Below, in pieces: positions 25,967-32,521 of a stretch of DNA of 32,521 bases; the stretch's first letter is position 1; every line of letters begins with the position of its first letter. The stretch comes from Tissierellia bacterium (GTDB taxonomy: Bacteria > Bacillota > Clostridia > Tissierellales > Tepidimicrobiaceae): positions 1-32,521 of the forward strand of contig JAAYFV010000173.1 in assembly GCA_012728075.1 (NCBI GenBank). Direction: 5' to 3'. The position numbers were made by a program, and so were the translations under genes. The notes under the pieces are model-generated. The model saw only the letters and a list, made by a program, of their open reading frames with translations, was not told where the DNA came from and ran no database searches.

Positions 25967-26959
25967 TTATTTTTGAATAAATCCTACTTTTCTATATACC
26001 TTTCTTAAAGTTTTGTTTGCTATATAACTAGCTTTTTCTGCTCCTTTTTTGTATACTTTTTCTAAATAGTCTTTATCATTTATCAATTCATTATATTTTT
26101 TTTGAATTGGTGTTAAACCTTCTATAACTACATCTGCTAAATCCTCTTTAAATTTACCATACCCAACGCCTTCATACCTATTCTCTATTTCTTCTATTGA
26201 ATCTCCTGAAAATGCACTATAAATATTTATCAAATTCTTAATACCTAATTGTTCGTCATTATACCTTATCTCTCCTATAGAATCAGTTACTGCTCTTTTT
26301 ATTTTTCTTCTTATAGCATCTGGCTCATCTAATATCAATACATATCCATTTTCATTTTCATCGGATTTGGACATTTTGCGTTCTGGGTCTTGAAGGCTCA
26401 TTATTTTTGCTCCTTCTTCTTTTATCAAAGGTTCTGGCACTTGAAAAGTTGGGCTATATCGGTTATTAAATCTTTCTGCTAAGTCTCTAGCTAATTCCAA
26501 ATGCTGCTTTTGATCCTCCCCTACGGGAACAAGGTCTGTCTGATATAATAATATATCTGCTGCCATCAATACTGGATAGGTAAATAATCCTGCATTTAAA
26601 TTTTCTTCCGATCTTTGAGACTTTTCCTTAAATTGAGTCATCCTACTTAATTGTCCCATATAAGATATGGTATTGAGTATCCAGGTCAGTTCAGCATGAG
26701 CTGAAACATGAGATTGGATGAATATGGTACATTTTTCTGGATCTAATCCACAGGCTAGATATATAGCCAATACTTCTAAAGTATTCTTCCTTAAGTTCTT
26801 TGGTATTTGAGGTACAGTGATTGCATGTAAATCTACTATAGAATAATAGCAATCATATTTATCTTGTAATTCTATCCAGTTCTTTATAGCCCCTATATAA
26901 TTTCCAATAGTAAGCCCTCCTGAAGGTTGAACTCCACTAAATACTACTTTTCTTTCCAT
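25967..26959 (-). CDS. trpS: Tryptophanyl-tRNA synthetase
   Basis: Class I synthetase of 330 residues. The HIGH-like motif is TIGN near residues 17-20 of PSGGLTIGNYIGA, and KMSKS is at 195-199. The Trp pocket region YPVLMAADILLY is followed by VGEDQKQHLELARD. The length is normal for the bacterial enzyme. The start is ATG 8 nt after AGGAGG. It has its own promoter and a T-box leader with a TGG specifier, so the gene responds to uncharged tRNA-Trp. It is convergent with the NlpC/P60 gene. Confidence 0.98.
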   Translation of the reverse strand: MERKVVFSGVQPSGGLTIGNYIGAIKNWIELQDKYDCYYSIVDLHAITVPQIPKNLRKNTLEVLAIYLACGLDPEKCTIFIQSHVSAHAELTWILNTISYMGQLSRMTQFKEKSQRSEENLNAGLFTYPVLMAADILLYQTDLVPVGEDQKQHLELARDLAERFNNRYSPTFQVPEPLIKEEGAKIMSLQDPERKMSKSDENENGYVLILDEPDAIRRKIKRAVTDSIGEIRYNDEQLGIKNLINIYSAFSGDSIEEIENRYEGVGYGKFKEDLADVVIEGLTPIQKKYNELINDKDYLEKVYKKGAEKASYIANKTLRKVYRKVGFIQK

Positions 26960-26973
26960 ATTTATGCCTCCTA

Positions 26974-27210
26974 TAAAAAATAATCCCTCTCATCTCCATA
27001 AAAGAGACGAAAGGGTTACTTCCGTGGTACCACTCTAATTGGCCTATAGCCCACTTTAATCTTTAAGGGGAATTAACCCTAATATCCTACTATTATTTCA
27101 GATATTAACTCTCAAGTCCATTGGATATAATAGTGTCACAGGCTCCCACCATCCCTGATTCGCTTAAGACCTGTATTATATCTACTACTCTTGATCATAG
27201 TTTAATATTT
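26974..27210 (-). promoter_or_regulatory. T-box riboswitch leader of trpS, specifier TGG (Trp)
   Basis: On the minus strand: Stem I arms GATATAATA / TATTATATC, then CAA followed by TGG (27120-27118) and A. The T-box core AGAGTGGTACCACG is at 27036-27023. The terminator stem CCCTTTCGTCTC / GAGATGAGAGGG is followed by ATTATTTTTT (about 27015-26974). Confidence 0.94.
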
Positions 27211-27224
27211 ACCTGTTATTTTAC

Positions 27225-27252
27225 ATTATACACATTTTATCTTAAAAGTAAA
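27225..27252 (-). promoter_or_regulatory. Promoter of trpS
   Basis: On the minus strand TTTACT (27252-27247), 16-nt spacer and a consensus TATAAT (27230-27225). It lies just after the cysE stop codon. Confidence 0.6.
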
Positions 27253-27262
27253 CATCTAATAC

Positions 27263-27808
27263 CTATATTACATACATAAGATGATCATCTCTATTGGATT
27301 TTACCACTTTACCTGGTACACCTACTACGGTAGTATAGGGAGGTACATCTTCTAATACCACTGCATTGGCTCCTATTTTAGCACCTTTTCCTATGGTTAT
27401 AGGCCCTAACACCTTAGCTCCTGCTCCTATCATCACATCATCTTCCACTGTTGGATGTCGCTTTTTATTAGGCTCTCCTCCAATTCCCCCTAGGGTTACC
27501 CCATGGTATATGGTTACATTGTCCCCAATTTCAGCTGTCTCTCCTATTACTACTCCCATACCGTGGTCAATGAATAAATTTTTCCCTATTTTAGCTCCTG
27601 GATGTATTTCTATACCAGTTTTGTGTCGAGCCCTTTGAGATATAATCCTAGCTAAAGTATATCTTTTTTTCTTATAGTGTTTATGTGCCCATCTATGGTA
27701 TACTAAAGCCTTTACGCTAGGATAGCAAAACATTGCCTCAAAGAGAGATTTTGCTGCTGGATCCTTTTTTAATATGTTCTTAGCTTCATCTATTATAAAT
27801 CTAATCAT
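27263..27808 (-). CDS. cysE: Serine O-acetyltransferase
   Basis: Makes O-acetylserine from serine and acetyl-CoA, the substrate for CysK. From the chosen start it has 181 residues: a short N-terminal helical part and a left-handed beta helix built of hexapeptide repeats ([20 protein letters not shown] and onwards). The catalytic His is in [13 protein letters not shown], and YHGVTLGG follows. The C-terminus is [19 protein letters not shown]. Start choice: the frame runs back inside cysK, but the ATG at 27808 has GGAG 9 nt upstream and lies just 4 nt after the cysK stop, giving the natural N-terminus [14 protein letters not shown] shorter N-terminal domain than enteric CysE is normal in clostridia. 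Confidence 0.94.
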   Translation of the reverse strand: MIRFIIDEAKNILKKDPAAKSLFEAMFCYPSVKALVYHRWAHKHYKKKRYTLARIISQRARHKTGIEIHPGAKIGKNLFIDHGMGVVIGETAEIGDNVTIYHGVTLGGIGGEPNKKRHPTVEDDVMIGAGAKVLGPITIGKGAKIGANAVVLEDVPPYTTVVGVPGKVVKSNRDDHLMYVI

Positions 27809-27812
27809 ATCA

Positions 27813-28730
27813 TCACTCTCCATTAAATAACTCTGTAGATAGATATCTTTCCCCTGTATCAGGAAGTAGAGTAACAACAGTTTTTCCTTTGCCAAGTTTT
27901 TCTGCTACTTTATTTGCTGCAAATAAATTGGCACCAGAAGATATGCCACAAAGTATTCCATCATTTTTACCTAGTTTCCTAACTTGTAAATAAGCCTCTT
28001 CTTCCTCCACTTGAATTATCTCGTCTATTATATCCCTATCTAAAATACTTGGAATAAAGTTTGCTCCTATGCCTTGTAACCCATGGGGACCAGCTTTACC
28101 CCCAGATAACAAGGGAGATTTCTTAGGTTCTACTGCTATTATCAAAATATCTGGATTCATCTCCTTTAATCTTCTACCTACTCCAGTTATAGTTCCACCA
28201 GTTCCTACTCCTGCTACAAATGCATCTACCTTGCCCTTTGTATCTTCTATTATTTCTACCCCTGTAGTTTCATAATGGGCTTTCACATTGTTTATATTAC
28301 CAAATTGATCTAGCATAAAATAACCATTTTCTTTAGCTAGTTTATTTGCCAATTCTACTGAACCAGCCATACCATATTTTCCCTCTGTTAATATAACTTC
28401 AGCCCCATAGCCTTCCATAAGTTTTCTTCTTTCAATACTCATAGTATCGGGCATTACTATAATTACTTTATAGCCTTTTGCTGCACCAATCATAGCAAGA
28501 GCAATACCTGTATAGCCACTAGTTGGTTCTACTATTGTTCCACCTTTTTTTAGTATACCCTTTTTCTCTGCATCTTCAATCATATATAATGCAGGCCTAT
28601 CCTTTACGCTTCCAGCTGGATTGAAAGATTCCAATTTTGCTAATATTTCTGCCTTATTATTTTTATCTTCATTATACAATCTAATCAAAGGTGTTTTCCC
28701 AATAGTTTCATAAATACTATTAAACTTCAT
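27813..28730 (-). CDS. cysK: Cysteine synthase (O-acetylserine sulfhydrylase), altered PLP loop
   Basis: PLP enzyme that makes cysteine from O-acetylserine and sulfide; 305 residues. The PLP lysine is Lys43 in [11 protein letters not shown]. The phosphate loop [13 protein letters not shown] and C-terminal CGISSGAN are intact. The usual EPTSGNTGIALA reads [12 protein letters not shown] here: Tyr replaces the Asn that contacts the PLP ring O3' in characterised enzymes. The change is unambiguous in the sequence (codon TAT at about 28520-28518). The start is ATG 8 nt after GGAGG. It heads a cysK-cysE operon under a T-box with a TGC (Cys) specifier. Because of the Tyr, activity or specificity could differ. 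Confidence 0.94.
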   Translation of the reverse strand: MKFNSIYETIGKTPLIRLYNEDKNNKAEILAKLESFNPAGSVKDRPALYMIEDAEKKGILKKGGTIVEPTSGYTGIALAMIGAAKGYKVIIVMPDTMSIERRKLMEGYGAEVILTEGKYGMAGSVELANKLAKENGYFMLDQFGNINNVKAHYETTGVEIIEDTKGKVDAFVAGVGTGGTITGVGRRLKEMNPDILIIAVEPKKSPLLSGGKAGPHGLQGIGANFIPSILDRDIIDEIIQVEEEEAYLQVRKLGKNDGILCGISSGANLFAANKVAEKLGKGKTVVTLLPDTGERYLSTELFNGE

Positions 28731-28770
28731 ATATATTACCTCCGTTTATAATATAGTCCTCATGATATAT

Positions 28771-29010
28771 AAAAAACCTTTCACCTCAAGTATATATAAA
28801 TATACAGAGGCGAAAGGTTGATTTCGCGGTTCCACTCTGCTTAGGGATAGTCCTATCTCAATTCGAGTACTATCATACTCTAGTTCTATAACGGGAACTG
28901 CCGTTTAAGTCTACTATGCCTTTCGACTAAAAGCTTATTGGTGCACTTCAAGTATATTCAGTATAGACTCCTTCCACCTCTAGAGTCCTCTCTATAATAC
29001 TTTATATACT
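28771..29010 (-). promoter_or_regulatory. T-box riboswitch leader of cysK-cysE, specifier TGC (Cys)
   Basis: On the minus strand: Stem I with AGTATAT / ATATACT, then TGAAG followed by TGC (28945-28943) and A. The T-box core GCAGAGTGGAACCGCG is at 28840-28825. A terminator stem AACCTTTCGCCTC / GAGGTGAAAGGTT ends in a T run at about 28771. It makes cysteine biosynthesis respond to uncharged tRNA-Cys, a known T-box class for cys genes. Confidence 0.94.
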
Positions 29011-29015
29011 CTACT

Positions 29016-29236
29016 CTACCAAATCATAGCTTTTATTATTATTATTATTTTACAAGTTATTATATTCCAATATAGCACAAAAGTTCATAATAGTAAATAA
29101 CTTTTTTGTAATTTATGGACATTTTCTCATAAAAGATTGAATAATATTTTTTTACATATTATCTAAAGTAAATTTAGCCCTATCCAATACTTTATTATCA
29201 TGATTTATATACCCCTATTCCAATAAAAATAACATA
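29016..29236. other. AT-rich intergenic stretch upstream of the cysK leader
   Basis: Contains a short (TTA)n tract near 29033-29049 and the likely promoter of the cysK leader: a TATAAT on the minus strand about 40 nt upstream of Stem I, with no good -35 box. No gene, tRNA or repeat was seen in the rest. No terminator was seen for the thioredoxin-like gene. Confidence 0.5.
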
Positions 29237-29563
29237 TTAATCAAATAACAATGTATAGTATCTGGCAATTTTTTTGTCTAAATCTAATATACTAATATGT
29301 CTTGCCTCTCTTATAGTTTCTTTACCTCGGATAAATAGTAGTATAGCAGGAATTGTAAATATGCTATAGTTTGTAGCTATTTTTATGGAATCGTCTACAT
29401 CTACTTGGTAGGCCTTTATCTTAGGATACTTTTTTAACATATCTTCAACTTTTGACTTCACATCCACACATACCCCACAACTATTAGTACCAAAGTAGAG
29501 TAATACCATTTCATTTTCATCAATAGTTTTTTCTAATAATTCTACTGTATCAATAATCTTCAT
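29237..29563 (-). CDS. Thioredoxin-like protein
   Basis: A 108-residue thioredoxin-fold protein with redox motif CGVC (Cys29, Cys32) in LYFGTNSCGVCVDV, the cis-Pro region IPAILLF near 75-80, and a short C-terminal helix. There is no signal peptide, so it is cytoplasmic. CGVC is not the standard CGPC and is seen in thioredoxin-like proteins of anaerobes; the partner is unknown. The start is ATG with AGGAGG 7 nt upstream. It is separated by 119 nt from the upstream glpK and has no clear functional link. Confidence 0.85.
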   Translation of the reverse strand: MKIIDTVELLEKTIDENEMVLLYFGTNSCGVCVDVKSKVEDMLKKYPKIKAYQVDVDDSIKIATNYSIFTIPAILLFIRGKETIREARHISILDLDKKIARYYTLLFD

Positions 29564-29682
29564 TGATCTCCTCCTATACGAATCAGTATTTTTTCACATA
29601 TCCAATCTATCCTTGATAATCTGCATTTTATGTGTGATTTAATATATAAAAATACATAAAGAAGATAGTTTAAGGTGCTTTT

Positions 29683-31209
<1,527 letters not shown>

Positions 31210-31239
31210 TTATCCTGTATTGTACCCAGAGATGTATAA

Positions 31240-31536
31240 ATGATTGATATACAAAATCACCTAATGCCCCACCAACTATTTAGATATACTGATACTAAAA
31301 TGCATAATATGTTCCCAATTGCGGCAAATCCTATAGTTAATACAAGCTTTAGATAAATGCCACTAACCTATCCAGTGACTATACAGCTATCCTAAATGCT
31401 AATCCTTAAGCTGTCATAATAACAAAATCAATCCTAAGTTGTTTCCTTTAGAATCCTTTAAAACCATATTTGCAATTACTCCATCACCAAGTAACATCAA
31501 TATCATTGTACCAAAAAACTCACCTAATATAAAAGG
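31240..31536 (-). pseudogene. glpF: Decayed glycerol uptake facilitator (glpF)
   Basis: On the minus strand the frame starting near 31536 reads LGEFFGTMILMLLGDGVIAN, then MVLKDSKGNN, the classic MIP N-terminus, and hits TGA at 31416-31414. In a second frame VSGIYLKLVLTIGFAAIG (about 31373-31320) matches the first pore region, where the NPA motif has become KLV, and further on ALGDFVYQS resembles the following helix. The start codon, the rest of the protein and the second NPA half are missing. It lies upstream of glpK in the usual glpF-glpK order. This is a clear pseudogene. Confidence 0.88.
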
Positions 31537-31556
31537 ATAGCCTAGGCTATCCTTTT
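31531..31556 (-). terminator. Perfect palindromic terminator after the oxidoreductase beta gene
   Basis: A 26-nt perfect inverted repeat (arms AAAAGGATAGCCT / AGGCTATCCTTTT, no loop) overlapping the stop codon of the beta-subunit gene. It is symmetric. It abuts the 5' end of the glpF remnant. Confidence 0.85.
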
Positions 31557-32403
31557 ATATAAATTCTTCAAGGAGTTTCTCTGCATCCATTGGGTCTAAT
31601 TCTCTATCCACTAAAGGAGGACCATTTTTTATAAAATCAAATTTATCCTCGTAAGTTTCCTTTTCTACCTTATATAATATTCCAATAGGTATTTTATCAC
31701 CAAATTCCATAGCTTTTTTGAAAGCCTCTTCCCTATTGGTATAATCATAATCCTCTGGTAAATGATATACCCTTTCTTTATACCAAGCAAAGGTATTTAC
31801 TTTATTCCATACTACACAAGGTTGAAATATATCCACTAAAGCATAACCTTTATAGTTAATTGCCTCTTTCATTATTTCCACTAGATGTGGAATATCCCCT
31901 GAAAATCCCCTAGCTACAAAACCTGCCCCCATAGTAAGAGCTAATGCTAGTGGCTGAACTGGTTCCATCTTTACACCATCAAATTGTAATGTTGTCTTTT
32001 GACCCATTGCTGTTGTAGGTGATGCTTGTCCTTTAGTTAATCCATATATCTGATTGTCATGGACAAAATGAGCAATATCTATATTTCTTCTTATAGTGTG
32101 GATAAAATGATTACCTCCTTCACCATAGGTATCACCATCTCCTGATTCCACTATGACCTTTAAATTCTTGTTAGCTAATTTTATTCCTATAGCTGGAGGT
32201 AAGGCTCTTCCATGTAAACCATTGAAACCATTAACCTTAATATAATGAGGCATCTTAGCTGCCTGACCTATACCTGAAGCAATAACCACTTCATGGGGTT
32301 CTAACTCTAATTCTTCCAAAGCCTGCTTAAGAGCTGTTCTTATCATATAATTTCCACACCCAGGACACCAGGATGGTTCGTAAAGTTCATATTCATATTT
32401 CAA
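31555..32403 (-). CDS. 2-oxoacid:ferredoxin oxidoreductase, beta subunit
   Basis: TPP-dependent subunit that with the alpha/gamma subunit oxidises a 2-oxoacid with CoA and reduces ferredoxin. 282 residues. It has the N-terminal CPGCGNY and IGQAAKMPHYI, the TPP/Mg motif GDGDTYGEGGNHFIHTIRRN, and HDNQIYGLTKGQASPTT. The form resembles KorB/VorB rather than pyruvate PorB; the exact oxoacid cannot be fixed. The start is TTG at 32403, 8 nt after AGGAGG, immediately after the stop of the upstream alpha-subunit gene. The two are clearly co-translated. Confidence 0.93.
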   Translation of the reverse strand: MKYEYELYEPSWCPGCGNYMIRTALKQALEELELEPHEVVIASGIGQAAKMPHYIKVNGFNGLHGRALPPAIGIKLANKNLKVIVESGDGDTYGEGGNHFIHTIRRNIDIAHFVHDNQIYGLTKGQASPTTAMGQKTTLQFDGVKMEPVQPLALALTMGAGFVARGFSGDIPHLVEIMKEAINYKGYALVDIFQPCVVWNKVNTFAWYKERVYHLPEDYDYTNREEAFKKAMEFGDKIPIGILYKVEKETYEDKFDFIKNGPPLVDRELDPMDAEKLLEEFI

Positions 32404-32521
32404 CTATAAAACCTCCTTTAATCTAACATATAATTCATCTCCACTAAAGGGCCTACCGTCATATTTCAATATCTTATGGGTAGATTTAATTAATGCTTCC
32501 TCTCTTATTAAGCTATCTAAT
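32404..32521 (-). CDS. 2-oxoacid:ferredoxin oxidoreductase, alpha subunit, C-terminal end only
   Basis: Only the last 39 codons are in the window, ending at TAG (32406-32404) directly before the beta-subunit TTG. The end KILKYDGRPFSGDELYVRL matches the C-terminus of alpha subunits of KorA/VorA type. The upstream part is cut by the window edge. The ribosome binding site of the beta gene is within this coding end. Confidence 0.8.
   Translation of the reverse strand, partial: LDSLIREEALIKSTHKILKYDGRPFSGDELYVRLKEVL

Noticed and set aside
27809-27895. Longer CysE reaching back into cysK
   Set aside because: The extra residues are the cysK 3' end read in another frame; the ATG at 27808 has its own site.
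29033-29049. Short TTA repeat as a phase-variable tract
   Set aside because: It is only a few units long in an AT-rich spacer, with no promoter box clearly spanning it.

Overview
This is a low-G+C chromosomal segment from an anaerobic, endospore-forming Firmicute, most likely of the Clostridia/Tissierellia group. The spore evidence is two alpha/beta-type small acid-soluble spore proteins, a PdaB-like polysaccharide deacetylase and a YtxC-family protein. The anaerobe evidence is a 2-oxoacid:ferredoxin oxidoreductase at the right edge. Control of aminoacyl-tRNA synthetase and cysteine genes by T-box leaders, strong AGGAGG ribosome binding sites and frequent TTG starts also fit this group.

Layout, left to right. 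1-1310: the 3' part of an FtsH-like AAA+ zinc protease and its terminator. 1321-6705 (minus strand): a GME-fold-like protein (DUF6873 type), ytxC, hisS and thrS; thrS has its own sigma-A promoter and T-box (specifier ACC). 6770-7210: a tRNA operon Phe-Gly-Cys with a strong promoter, a palindromic terminator and a degenerate tRNA 5'-half between Gly and Cys. 7213-8485: hslO (Hsp33) and a cold-shock gene with its promoter and leader hairpin. 8610-11585 (minus): CPBP membrane protease, SASP, sirtuin and methyltransferase, followed by a fused remnant of an ABC exporter. 11727-14399 (plus): asd-dapA-dapB, three steps towards diaminopimelate and lysine. 14398-16847 (minus): hpt, an unlisted 42-codon membrane peptide, a two-OB-fold SSB-like protein and pdaB. 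17115-17964 (plus): SASP and a DUF4364 protein. 17953-23283 (minus): a beta-propeller protein, a small unknown protein, folC and valS with a T-box (GTA). 23684-25875 (plus): an orphan ABC substrate-binding lipoprotein and a secreted NlpC/P60 hydrolase. 25967-29010 (minus): trpS with a T-box (TGG), then a cysK-cysE operon with a T-box (TGC). 29237-32521 (minus): a thioredoxin-like protein, glpK, a decayed glpF, and the beta plus partial alpha subunits of a 2-oxoacid oxidoreductase.

Functional themes are tRNA charging (thrS, hisS, valS, trpS and three tRNAs), with uncharged-tRNA sensing linking charging to cysteine synthesis; cell wall and DAP supply; spore formation; and glycerol and oxoacid metabolism. 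I did not find a clearly new multi-gene system. The most informative unexplained items are three gene ruins (glpF, an ABC exporter, a tRNA-Cys-like 5' half), an Asn-to-Tyr change in the PLP-site loop of CysK, and RNA hairpins that overlap ribosome binding sites of small genes.
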